Below are positions 7,479 to 15,497 of a stretch of 64,000 nucleotides of DNA, piece after piece (positions within the stretch are counted from its first letter, which is position 1; each line of letters opens with the position of its first letter). The position numbers and the translations under genes are program-made. The DNA lies in contig NZ_CP007028.1 of the NCBI RefSeq assembly GCF_000512735.1, positions 1,054,001 to 1,118,000 on the forward strand, in the 5' to 3' direction. The notes under the pieces were generated by a model that saw only the letters and a program-made list of their open reading frames with translations, ran no database searches and was not told the origin of the DNA. The DNA is from Thermocrinis ruber (GTDB lineage Bacteria > Aquificota > Aquificia > Aquificales > Aquificaceae).

Positions 7479-7501
7479 GGGGGCACGCCCGCCCCCTTTT
7501 T
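7479..7501 (+). terminator. Rho-independent terminator inside the sigma-54 operon
   Basis: GGGGGC (7479-7484) pairs with GCCCCC (7491-7496) around a six-base loop and is followed by five T (7497-7501). It lies between the DUF2173 genes and the SCP2-like gene, so it should make the two upstream genes much more abundant than the activator. Confidence 0.8.
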
Positions 7502-7514
7502 AAAGGAGGAGAAA

Positions 7515-7904
7515 ATGCACAAGTTCCTTTCGGAAGATTGGATAAAGGCTTACAAAGAGGAATGGAACAAAAATCAAAAGCTCAAAGAGGAGCTGAAGGA
7601 CTTTTCCGCCAGCATAAAGTATTACATAGAGGGAAAAGAAGGAGACGCAGTCCATCTTATAGTGAAAAACGGGGAGGCTGTTGAGGCAGGAAAGGCGGAC
7701 TCAATGGATTACGACTTTGAACTCTGGGCAAGCTTGGATAACTGGAAAAGGCTCGCCACGGGAGATATGGGACCAAAGGCTGCTCTGCTAACCAAAAGGC
7801 TAAAGTTCAAGGGCTCCATGATCACCGCCATGAAGTATATGTCCGCCTTTGAGGAGAGTTTAAAGATGATGGGTAACATTCCCACCGACTGGGACATAAA
7901 ATAA
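7515..7904 (+). CDS. SCP2 sterol-transfer-like domain protein
   Basis: The 129-residue protein is a single-domain SCP2-like fold, with alternating strands (IKYYIEGKEGDAVHLIVKNGE), the YDFELWASLDNWKRLATGDMGPKAAL stretch split by a typical helix, and the RLKFKGSMITAMKYM ending that is common in bacterial SCP2 proteins. These domains bind lipids or other hydrophobic ligands in the cytoplasm. It has a good GGAGG site, lies after the internal terminator, and is 6 nt upstream of the activator gene. The ligand is unknown; a link to the activator's PAS domains is possible. Confidence 0.75.
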   Translation: MHKFLSEDWIKAYKEEWNKNQKLKEELKDFSASIKYYIEGKEGDAVHLIVKNGEAVEAGKADSMDYDFELWASLDNWKRLATGDMGPKAALLTKRLKFKGSMITAMKYMSAFEESLKMMGNIPTDWDIK

Positions 7905-7910
7905 AACCTG

Positions 7911-9464
7911 ATGGACTTTGAGGTCTTTGAAAACTTTTTTGAGGGGGTCCTTGTCATAGACCAAAAGTTAAGGGTTGTTTATGCAAACCCGTCTGCCAAA
8001 GAGATTTTAGGGGACAAGTTAAAAATAGGGGAAGGGTGCAGGGGGCTCTTTTCTATCTGCGAAAGCTGTCCTGCAAAGTTTGTAAAGGAGGAGGGAGAGG
8101 GTGTTCAGGTTTATGATGTGGAGACTGCCTCTGGCAGGCATGTGTGCTGGAGCATGAGCTTCGTAAAGAATGCCTACTTTGTGGAAACCTTCAGGGATGT
8201 TAGCAATGTGGTCCATTGCATAGTGGAGGCAGAAAGGCAAAGGGCACACAAGGAAGCCATACTCAACTCCATAGTGGAAGCAATACTCGTGGTGGATAAA
8301 GAGGGCTATGTGCTGGAGCACAACAGAATAGCCCATAGGATGCTATGTAGGCAAGAGGAAGAGAGCTTGGTAGGTAAGAACATAAAGGAGCTTATAGAAC
8401 TCTCCTTGGAGGAGCTACCGCCGGAGGGTGAAAGGGCGGATGTTTATGTGGAAACACCCTGCGGAAAGCAGAAGGCTTCTGTGTTGGTGTCCCCCATGAG
8501 CTCCGGCTTTGGGTATGTGGTATCTTTGCATCCCATTCAGGAGGTGCTGAGCTGTACCATCGGGGAAGAAAACGCTATTGTTTTCAAAAGCAAGGCTATG
8601 CAAAAGGTCCTTGAGCTTGCCCAAAGCGTAGCTGAGTACGATACCAACGTGTTAATAGAGGGAGAGACGGGAACGGGTAAAAACCTTCTGGCTAAATACA
8701 TACATTACCTTTCTCCCAGAAGGGACAAACCCTTTGTGAAGATCAACTGCAGTGCAATACCGGAGGGGCTCTTAGAGGCAGAACTTTTTGGCTACGTGAA
8801 GGGCGCATTCACCGGTGCCATAAAGGACAAACCCGGAAAGGTAGAAATGGCAGAGGGAGGAACGCTACTTTTGGATGAAATAGGAGACATGCCCCTGAGC
8901 CTTCAGGCAAAGATCTTGCATTTAGTTCAAGACAAGGAGTTTGAGAGACTCGGAGATACCAAATTTCGCAAAGCCAACGTCCGGATCATAGCCAGCACCA
9001 ACAAAAACCTATGGGAACTGGTTCAAAGGGGCAAATTTAGGGAAGACCTATACTACAGGTTGAGTGTGATAAAAATAACCATTCCACCCCTGAGGGATAG
9101 AAGGGAGGACATTCCCATATTGGTGGAACACTTTCTTCAGAAGTTCTCCAAAAAATACAACAGAAGGATAAAGGGTATCTCCCCCGAGGCAATGAAAATG
9201 CTACTTTCTTATCCCTTTTACGGAAATATAAGGGAGCTGGAGAACATAATAGAGAGGGCGGTTATTACAGCAAAGGGTTCTATGATAAAGGTTGAGAACC
9301 TTCAGTTGGACCACCAGGGTAAGGAAGAAGAGGAAAAGGAGAGGATCAAAAGGGTTTTAGAGCAAGTGGGAGGAAACAAGAGCTTGGCGGCGAAAGTGCT
9401 TGGCATACACCGAACCACTCTCTGGCGTAAGATTAGGGAGTACGGTTTGGAAAATTTGGTATAA
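7911..9464 (+). CDS. Sigma-54-dependent transcriptional activator (PAS-PAS-AAA-HTH)
   Basis: The 517-residue protein starts with two PAS-like domains (about 1-100 and 112-210); the first has a Cys cluster, GCRGLFSICESCPAKF, and may sense redox state or a ligand. The AAA+ domain (about 225-455) carries Walker A GETGTGK (251-257), the sigma-54 contact loop GAFTGA (298-303) and Walker B LLLDEIGD. A Fis-type HTH ends the protein (NKSLAAKVLGIHRTTLWRKI). No receiver domain is present, so it is not a classic response regulator. As the last gene of the operon behind the -24/-12 promoter it probably activates its own operon. Confidence 0.92.
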   Translation: MDFEVFENFFEGVLVIDQKLRVVYANPSAKEILGDKLKIGEGCRGLFSICESCPAKFVKEEGEGVQVYDVETASGRHVCWSMSFVKNAYFVETFRDVSNVVHCIVEAERQRAHKEAILNSIVEAILVVDKEGYVLEHNRIAHRMLCRQEEESLVGKNIKELIELSLEELPPEGERADVYVETPCGKQKASVLVSPMSSGFGYVVSLHPIQEVLSCTIGEENAIVFKSKAMQKVLELAQSVAEYDTNVLIEGETGTGKNLLAKYIHYLSPRRDKPFVKINCSAIPEGLLEAELFGYVKGAFTGAIKDKPGKVEMAEGGTLLLDEIGDMPLSLQAKILHLVQDKEFERLGDTKFRKANVRIIASTNKNLWELVQRGKFREDLYYRLSVIKITIPPLRDRREDIPILVEHFLQKFSKKYNRRIKGISPEAMKMLLSYPFYGNIRELENIIERAVITAKGSMIKVENLQLDHQGKEEEEKERIKRVLEQVGGNKSLAAKVLGIHRTTLWRKIREYGLENLV

Positions 9465-9465
9465 T
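9460..9465 (+). promoter_or_regulatory. -10 box for tRNA-Asn
   Basis: TATAAT overlaps the stop codon of the activator gene and lies 11 bases before the tRNA 5' end. Confidence 0.55.
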
Positions 9466-9476
9466 TTTATACTGCA

Positions 9477-9549
9477 TCCGGGGTAGCTCAACGGGCAGAG
9501 CGGGTGGCTGTTAACCACCAGGTTGGGGGTTCGAGTCCCTCCCCCGGAG
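9477..9549 (+). tRNA. tRNA-Asn (anticodon GUU)
   Basis: A full cloverleaf: acceptor TCCGGGG/CCCCGGA, D-arm GTAGCTCAACGGGCAGAGC, anticodon stem GGTGG/CCACC with loop CTGTTAA (anticodon GTT), T-arm with GGTTCGAGTCC, discriminator G. CCA is not encoded. The minC start lies 12 bases downstream, so tRNA and minCDE may share one transcript. Confidence 0.96.
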
Positions 9550-9561
9550 CATTGAAAAAAA

Positions 9562-10125
9562 ATGATTGAGATAAAGGGCATAACTCTGCCAGTGCTATTG
9601 ATCAGGATCTCCGAGGGGGCTGAGGAATCTGTAGTTTTTGAACAGTTAGAAAAATTACTCAACTCTAAACTCTCTGAGGGTGCCTACTTCTTAGTGGAGG
9701 GGAACTCCCCCTTGGTAAAGAAAGTTGAAGAGTTTTTAACAAAGAAGAACGTAAGGAACATTAAGAAGCTTGAAAAGGCTTTAGAAAAGAGGGCTCCGGA
9801 GCCAAGGCTCTTGGTTATAGAAAAGCATCTCAGGTCGGGGCAAAGGATAGAGCACAATGGGGATGTGTTAGTGCTTGGGAATGTGAATAAGGACGCACAA
9901 GTCGTGGCCACGGGAAACATAATAGTTATGGGTACTCTCAGAGGCATTGCTATAGCTGGAGCTCTCGGAGATGAAAGCGCGGTGGTGGTAGCCTTACGGA
10001 TGGAACCCCAGCAGATAAGAATAGGTAGAAAGATCGCCATATCTAACGAGGAAGAGAGGATATCTCCCGGTTATCCTGAGATTGCGAGAGTGGAAAATGG
10101 TGCTATAATTCTTGAAAGGGTATAA
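9562..10125 (+). CDS. minC: Septum-site inhibitor MinC
   Basis: MinC inhibits FtsZ polymerisation away from mid-cell. The 187-residue protein has a short N-terminal domain and the C-terminal beta-helix that binds MinD (VLVLGNVNKDAQVVATGNII, GTLRGIAIAGALGDESA, the latter including the conserved RG.A.AG pattern). It lacks an obvious ribosome site and begins just after the tRNA, so its mRNA 5' end may be made by tRNA 3' processing. minD follows after 2 nt. Confidence 0.92.
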   Translation: MIEIKGITLPVLLIRISEGAEESVVFEQLEKLLNSKLSEGAYFLVEGNSPLVKKVEEFLTKKNVRNIKKLEKALEKRAPEPRLLVIEKHLRSGQRIEHNGDVLVLGNVNKDAQVVATGNIIVMGTLRGIAIAGALGDESAVVVALRMEPQQIRIGRKIAISNEEERISPGYPEIARVENGAIILERV

Positions 10126-10127
10126 AG

Positions 10128-10919
10128 ATGACAAAGGTTTTTGTGGTTACATCGGGCAAAGGCGGTGTAGGAAAGACAACCATAACCGCCAACCTCTCAG
10201 TAGCCCTTGCAAAAATGGAAAAGAAGGTCCTATGCATTGATGCAGACATAGGACTTAGAAACCTTGACATGATCCTGGGCTTGGAAAACAGGATTGTCTA
10301 TGATGTGCTGGATGTCCTTGAGGGAAGGGTAGATTTTCAAAAGGCTTTGGTCAAGGACAAAAGGGGTTTTAGCCTGTGGCTTTTGCCCGCCAACCAAACC
10401 AAAAACAAGGACGCTGTAGACCCAGAAAAGTGGCTAAAGCTCGTTGAGGATATAAAAAGTTTAGGGCAGTACGATTACATATTCATAGACTCTCCCGCTG
10501 GAATAGAGAGGGGCTTTCAGATCGCATCTTCCCCCGCGGACAGTGCCTTGGTGGTGGTAAATCCTGAAGTATCCTCTGTAAGAGATGCGGATAGGATCAT
10601 AGGACTGTTGGAAAACATGGGAAAGACCGACTACAAGCTGATAATAAACCGGATAAGATGGGACGCAGTGGAAAAGGGTCAAATGCTTTCTGTGGAGGAT
10701 ATAGTGGAAATCCTAAGGGCACCTCTCTTAGGTGTTGTGCCTGAAGAACCAAAGCTTGTGGATTTTACCAACAGAGGAGAACCTATTGTTTTGGAAGACT
10801 ATCCTGCGTCAAGGGCACTCATGGATATAGCAAGGAGAATAGCGGGAGAAGATGTCCCCATGGTATATCATGGACAGAAGAAGGGACTACTTGAAAGGCT
10901 GTTTGGGAGATGGCAATGA
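10128..10919 (+). CDS. minD: Septum-site ATPase MinD
   Basis: The deviant Walker A motif GKGGVGKTT at residues 10-18, the switch region DADIGLRNLDMILG and the DSPAGIERGF Walker B are all MinD signatures. The C-terminus GLLERLFGR is amphipathic and serves as the membrane-targeting helix. MinD recruits MinC to the membrane and its ATPase is stimulated by MinE. The 263 residues are typical, and the gene overlaps minE by 10 nt. Confidence 0.96.
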   Translation: MTKVFVVTSGKGGVGKTTITANLSVALAKMEKKVLCIDADIGLRNLDMILGLENRIVYDVLDVLEGRVDFQKALVKDKRGFSLWLLPANQTKNKDAVDPEKWLKLVEDIKSLGQYDYIFIDSPAGIERGFQIASSPADSALVVVNPEVSSVRDADRIIGLLENMGKTDYKLIINRIRWDAVEKGQMLSVEDIVEILRAPLLGVVPEEPKLVDFTNRGEPIVLEDYPASRALMDIARRIAGEDVPMVYHGQKKGLLERLFGRWQ

Positions 10920-11158
10920 TCTTGGACTTTTTATTTGGACGCAGTAATAGCAAAGATGAGGCAAAGAGGAGGCTTACCCTCGTGCTTGCCTACGAAAGGA
11001 AAGGACTACCACCCAATTTTGTAGAAAGGCTTAGGGATGACCTGGTGTGTGTTTTCTCCAAATATTCCCAGTTTGATGTTAATAAGATTGAAGTAGATAT
11101 AAAAAAAGAAAGGGAGGGCTTTGAAGAGCTCTGGATCAGCATACCCTTCAAGCAATGA
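10910..11158 (+). CDS. minE: MinE topological specificity factor
   Basis: The 82-residue protein has the MinE pattern: an N-terminal membrane/anti-MinCD segment (LDFLFGRSNSKDEAKRRLTL) and a C-terminal dimerisation domain (RDDLVCVFSKYSQFD). MinE triggers MinD ATP hydrolysis and drives pole-to-pole oscillation. Its place after minCD confirms the call. The stop overlaps the start of the HAD gene by 4 nt. Confidence 0.93.
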   Translation: MAMILDFLFGRSNSKDEAKRRLTLVLAYERKGLPPNFVERLRDDLVCVFSKYSQFDVNKIEVDIKKEREGFEELWISIPFKQ

Positions 11159-11952
11159 AGGGGAAGATTTTTTTGATAGATCTTGACGGCGTCTTGGTAG
11201 GGGACAAAAAGCTTAACCCTATAAAGGGGGCAAAGGAGTTCCTTGAAGTATTAAGGTCTAAAGGTATCCCCTTTAGGGTAGTATCCAACAACTCCACAAG
11301 GCCACCCTCTGAAATCGTGAAGATTTTAAGGGAAAAGGGCTTAGAGTTGGAAGAGGAACGCTTTGTGAGCCCCCTTAAAGTTCTGCCAAAGTATCTGAGG
11401 TCCCTGAGCATCAAAAGGGTCTTACTGATAGGTATGGAACCAGTAAAGAGGTATCTTATGGAAGAGGGCATTGAAGTGGTTGAAGACCATCAGGTTCAAG
11501 GAGTCGTGGTAGCCCAGGACAGGAGCCTTGATTTTCATAAGCTAAGGCTGGCTGTCTCTGCGGTCTTTTTGGCATCCGCCAAGATCATTCCGGTGAACTT
11601 GAGCAGGATCGTAAAGGACGATGATGGGCTTTACTTCCCCGGTGCGGGCAGTGTGGCATTAATGCTAAAACATGCCACCAACTACCCGGATGAACTTCCA
11701 AACCTCGGAAAACCTTCAAAGGAGTTTATAGACTATGCCTTGGATGGGCTTGAGGGAGAGGAAGTTTATCTCATAAGCGATGACATATACACAGACCTCT
11801 TGGGTGCCAAAGCGTTAGGTATAAAGACCATCTTTATGACCACGGGCAAATATACAAGGGATGAGTTAAAAAGGGCGAACTTTGAGCCAGACCTTACCTT
11901 TGATAGCCTTGAGGAGTTGATGGAACATTTTGGGTTAAAATCTCCCTTTTAA
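11155..11952 (+). CDS. HAD superfamily phosphatase, NagD-like (class IIA)
   Basis: All four HAD motifs are visible in the 265 residues: FLIDLDGVL (I), VVSNNSTRPP (II), a Lys in LGKPSKEFIDYAL (III) and YLISDDIYTDLLGA (IV). The capped IIA layout is like NagD, 4-nitrophenylphosphatase or phosphoglycolate phosphatase. The substrate is not decided by sequence. It overlaps minE by 4 nt and carB by 1 nt, so it belongs to the minCDE transcript. Confidence 0.9.
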   Translation: MKGKIFLIDLDGVLVGDKKLNPIKGAKEFLEVLRSKGIPFRVVSNNSTRPPSEIVKILREKGLELEEERFVSPLKVLPKYLRSLSIKRVLLIGMEPVKRYLMEEGIEVVEDHQVQGVVVAQDRSLDFHKLRLAVSAVFLASAKIIPVNLSRIVKDDDGLYFPGAGSVALMLKHATNYPDELPNLGKPSKEFIDYALDGLEGEEVYLISDDIYTDLLGAKALGIKTIFMTTGKYTRDELKRANFEPDLTFDSLEELMEHFGLKSPF

Positions 11953-13553
11953 TGAAAGTTCTCATCCTTGGCAGTGGTCCAAACCGAATAGGTCAGGGCA
12001 TAGAGTTTGACTATGCCTGCGTTCAAGCCATATTTGCCCTAAGGGAAGAGGGTGTTCAAACGGTTATGGTAAATTGCAACCCGGAGACCGTCTCCACCGA
12101 CTACGATACCGCAGACAGGCTGTATTTTGAGCCCATCGTCCTGGAAAATGTCCTTGAGATAATAAGGAGGGAAAAGCCTGACGGACTTCTGATCCAGTTT
12201 GGGGGACAAACACCCTTAAAGCTTTCCATACCTTTGAGGAACTTAAAAGTTCCCATCTTGGGCACAGACCCAGAGAGCATAGACATAGCAGAAGACAGGG
12301 AAAAGTTCAGGGATCTAATAAACCAACTGGGGTTAAAACAGCCAGAGAGCCTGACTGCAAGAACTAAAGAAGAAGCCCTGAGGCGTGCAAAGGATCTGGG
12401 CTACCCACTACTTGTGCGACCTTCCTATGTGCTCGGAGGCAGGGCCATGAGGATCGTCTATGAAGAGGGGGAGCTAGTTGAGTATTTGCAAGAGGCGGTG
12501 GAGGTTAGCTACCAAAGACCCATCCTTTTGGACAGGTATCTCTCCGACAGCGTGGAGGTGGATGTGGATGCCATCGGGGATGGTGAAGACTTTTTGATAG
12601 GTGCGGTTATGGAGCACATAGAGGAGGCTGGTGTCCATTCGGGAGATAGCGCCGCGTCTATTCCTCCCTACACCCTTGGAAAGGATACGGTGGAGGAGAT
12701 AAAGAGGCAAACCAGACTAATAGCTAAAGCCCTGAAGGTAAAGGGGCTCATCAACCTCCAGTTTGCGGTAAAGGATGGAGAAGTGTATGTGTTGGAGGTT
12801 AATCCGAGGGCTTCTCGCACTGTGCCCTTTGTTAGCAAGAGTATAGGCTATTCTTTGGCAAAGCTTGCTGCCAAGGTGTGCGTGGGAAGAAAACTAAGGG
12901 AACTTGTGCCCGAGGTATTTGAAAGGCTTGAAAAAGGCGATGTCCATTACTGCAGTGATTTCCTGCCAAAGGATTGGAATTACTACACCGTTAAGGAAGT
13001 GGTTTTTCCATGGAACAGATTTCCTGAGGTGGACCCCCTTTTGGGTCCGGAGATGAAGAGCACGGGAGAGGTGATGGGCATAGACAAAAAGTTTGGTCTT
13101 GCCTATTACAAAGCCCAGCTTGCAGCTGGTAGTAGGTTGCCCACAGAGGGCAGAGTTTTCATAAGCGTGGCAGACAGAGACAAGCCCAAAGTGTTTGAGC
13201 TGGCAAAGGGGTTTTTGGACCTTGGTTTTGAGGTACTTGCAACCGCAGGAACCTACAGATTTTTAAAGGAAAGGGGGTTGAATGTTAAGCAGGTTTTAAA
13301 GGTCTCCGAGGGAAGACCAAACATAGTGGATATGATCAAAAACGGAGAGGTACAGGCAGTTATAAACACACCCACCGGCAGAAGGGCGAGGTCTGATGCC
13401 TACCACATCCGCAGGGCGACAGTCCAGCAGGGCATTCCCTACACCACCACCGTAAGAGGAGGCTATGCCATGCTAGAGGCAATAAGGTGCTATTTAGAAC
13501 ACAACAAAAGCCTTGAGGTCTATTCCCTGCAGGAGGTTTTTGGTGAAGCATAG
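11952..13553 (+). CDS. carB: Carbamoyl-phosphate synthase large subunit, C-terminal half (split CarB)
   Basis: The 533 residues align with the second half of the usual ~1070-residue CarB. The protein opens at the second ATP-grasp unit (GSGPNRIGQGIEFDY, PETVSTDYDTADRLYFEP, RPSYVLGGRAMRIVYE) and ends in the methylglyoxal-synthase-like allosteric domain (FISVADRDKPKV through GRRARSDAYHIRRATVQQG). This half phosphorylates carbamate to carbamoyl phosphate for pyrimidines and arginine. The amination half must be encoded elsewhere, as known for Aquifex and Methanocaldococcus. The start is supported by the natural domain boundary and the 1-nt overlap with the HAD gene. Confidence 0.95.
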   Translation: MKVLILGSGPNRIGQGIEFDYACVQAIFALREEGVQTVMVNCNPETVSTDYDTADRLYFEPIVLENVLEIIRREKPDGLLIQFGGQTPLKLSIPLRNLKVPILGTDPESIDIAEDREKFRDLINQLGLKQPESLTARTKEEALRRAKDLGYPLLVRPSYVLGGRAMRIVYEEGELVEYLQEAVEVSYQRPILLDRYLSDSVEVDVDAIGDGEDFLIGAVMEHIEEAGVHSGDSAASIPPYTLGKDTVEEIKRQTRLIAKALKVKGLINLQFAVKDGEVYVLEVNPRASRTVPFVSKSIGYSLAKLAAKVCVGRKLRELVPEVFERLEKGDVHYCSDFLPKDWNYYTVKEVVFPWNRFPEVDPLLGPEMKSTGEVMGIDKKFGLAYYKAQLAAGSRLPTEGRVFISVADRDKPKVFELAKGFLDLGFEVLATAGTYRFLKERGLNVKQVLKVSEGRPNIVDMIKNGEVQAVINTPTGRRARSDAYHIRRATVQQGIPYTTTVRGGYAMLEAIRCYLEHNKSLEVYSLQEVFGEA

Positions 13554-14856
13554 GTATAAACCCTACTCCTATGAGCGTCCCAAAAGACCCCTTTTCTTAA
13601 AACTCATAAGAAGGCTCGCAGTCCTTTCTCTGTTATTTTTGAGCTTCTATGCCCTCCTTATTTCCATTGGTGGAAGACATCAGTTGGAGGGACTGGAGTC
13701 TTTAAAGTTCATCCCAGCGGAGGGGGAGTATAACCTGAAGGTTAAAGAAGGCAAAATAAAATCCGCCAAGCTGTATGTAGAGCAGGAGGGAAAAAGCTAC
13801 AAAGTTTTTGAGGGGAATTTCCCAGATGGGACAGACTCTTTGAAGATGAGCATAAACGCCAAAGCCTTGGGAATAAAGGAGGGAGATGCCAAGGTCAAAC
13901 TATGGGTAAGCGCGGGCTTCCTTAGAGAAAGGGAATACACCATTGACGCAAAGGTAGACCTAACACCACCTTCTCTTGAAATTCTTTCCTATCCTACAAG
14001 CCTAAGGGAAGGTTCCGTGGGCGTTTTGAGGGTAAAAAGCGATGGCGTGGAGGTATCTTTGGAATGGGATGGTAAAAAGGTTTTAATGACCCCAGTTTCT
14101 CCGGAGGGTTATGTTGCCCTTTTCCCAGCTCCTCTAGATGCGGAGAGCATAGACCTACGTATAACTGCCAAAGACCAGGCGGGCAACTCAGCCCAAAGAA
14201 CTTTAAGGATAGCCATCAAAAGGGCAAACTTTAAAAAGGAAAGGATAGACCTAACCGATGACTTTATAAACTCTGTGATCTATCCCCTCTTGGGAGAACA
14301 AGCCAAAGGGTTAGACCCTGTCTCCGCCTTTAAGATGGTAAACGAAGAGTGGAGAAAAAGGGATGTAAATAAGCTCTCTGAGATAACTCAAAAGAGCGAG
14401 CCTGTAAAACTTTGGAAGGGTGCCTTTTTACAGCTACCAAACAGCAAGGTGATTTCAACTTATGGCATTGATAGATTATATTATTACAAGGGACAGCAGG
14501 TTAGCCAAAGCAGGCATATGGGTTACGATTTTGCCTCGGTAGAAAGGGCACCCGTTCCCGCTTCCAACGATGGGGTAGTTGTCTTTGTGGGCACATTGGG
14601 TATATACGGCAACGTGGTTTTGATAGACCACGGGCTTGGGCTCTTTAGCCTTTATGGGCACCTTTCAGAGATTTCAGTCAAGGAAGGACAGTATGTAAAG
14701 AAGGGAGACATTATAGGAAGGACGGGCAGGACTGGGCTTGCCTTGGGGGACCATCTTCACTTTGGCATCGTAGTGCACGGGCAAGAGGTGGACCCTATTT
14801 ACTGGCTTGATCCCAAATGGCTCAAAACTAACATAGACACTGCCTTTGAAAAATGA
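13543..14856 (+). CDS. Membrane-anchored M23 (LytM) metallopeptidase
   Basis: A GTG start at 13543 is preferred because AGGAGG lies six bases upstream. One N-terminal membrane helix (about residues 18-40) anchors a ~230-residue extracytoplasmic region to a C-terminal LytM domain. The zinc ligands are visible: HMGYDF (H...D) and GDHLHFG (HxH). Such enzymes cut peptidoglycan cross-links or, if inactive, activate amidases; this one keeps all metal ligands. It overlaps carB by 11 nt and shares a transcript with minCDE, so a division-linked role is a reasonable inference. Confidence 0.9.
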   Translation: MKHRYKPYSYERPKRPLFLKLIRRLAVLSLLFLSFYALLISIGGRHQLEGLESLKFIPAEGEYNLKVKEGKIKSAKLYVEQEGKSYKVFEGNFPDGTDSLKMSINAKALGIKEGDAKVKLWVSAGFLREREYTIDAKVDLTPPSLEILSYPTSLREGSVGVLRVKSDGVEVSLEWDGKKVLMTPVSPEGYVALFPAPLDAESIDLRITAKDQAGNSAQRTLRIAIKRANFKKERIDLTDDFINSVIYPLLGEQAKGLDPVSAFKMVNEEWRKRDVNKLSEITQKSEPVKLWKGAFLQLPNSKVISTYGIDRLYYYKGQQVSQSRHMGYDFASVERAPVPASNDGVVVFVGTLGIYGNVVLIDHGLGLFSLYGHLSEISVKEGQYVKKGDIIGRTGRTGLALGDHLHFGIVVHGQEVDPIYWLDPKWLKTNIDTAFEK

Positions 14857-15497
14857 TAAGGAAACTTAGAAGGGAACTTGTTATACTTCTTCTGCCCTTT
14901 ATATCCTTACTTCTCAGACTGTGGGCAAGGACCATAAGGTGGCAGAACAGGTATGACTTTGATAAGGACAAAGGGAAAATATACGCCCTCTGGCACGGAT
15001 ACGCTTTAGCCTTGGCTTTTTTTGGATTAGACAGGGGTATAGTGGCTTTGGTTAGCCGGTTCAGGGACGGAGACATAGCGGACGGTCTTCTAAAGAGGTT
15101 TGGCTTTGAAACCGTCAGGGGTTCTACGGAGGAAGGAAGGGAGGAAAAGGGAGGAAGGTCTGCCCTTTTAAAGCTCATGGAACTTTTGAGAGAAGGCAAA
15201 AACGTAGCCATAACGGTAGATGGTCCCAAAGGACCCCCCTTTAAGGCAAAGGATGGAGTGATTTTCTTAGCCCAAAAGACCGGTGCGGTGATAATCCCCG
15301 CCTGTGTAAAGTTTGAAAAGTTCTTCCGCCTCAACACCTGGGACAGACTTGTAATTCCCTATCCCTTCACAAAAGCCCAACTTTTAGTGGGCAAAGAGAT
15401 CATAGTAAGCCCAGAAGACGCTGTAGAAGATAAAAGGAGGGAGTTAGAGGCGGAGCTATTGAGGTTAGAAAGAATATCCTCTGGCAAGCCTGGATAA
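14853..15497 (+). CDS. DUF374 lysophospholipid acyltransferase-like protein
   Basis: The 214-residue protein has an N-terminal hydrophobic helix and the DUF374 pattern: ALWHGYALALAF (the H of the acyltransferase HxxxxD-like motif), FRDGDIADGLLKRFGF, and the AITVDGPKGPP motif typical of lipid A-type acyltransferases. It probably acylates a lipid intermediate at the inner membrane. It overlaps the M23 gene by 4 nt. Its last 139 nt are also covered on the other strand by the TlpA-like gene. Confidence 0.88.
   Translation: MIRKLRRELVILLLPFISLLLRLWARTIRWQNRYDFDKDKGKIYALWHGYALALAFFGLDRGIVALVSRFRDGDIADGLLKRFGFETVRGSTEEGREEKGGRSALLKLMELLREGKNVAITVDGPKGPPFKAKDGVIFLAQKTGAVIIPACVKFEKFFRLNTWDRLVIPYPFTKAQLLVGKEIIVSPEDAVEDKRRELEAELLRLERISSGKPG

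Noticed and set aside
11952-13553. carB as a truncated gene
   Set aside because: It begins exactly at the boundary of the second synthetase unit and is intact to the allosteric domain, as in other organisms with split CarB.
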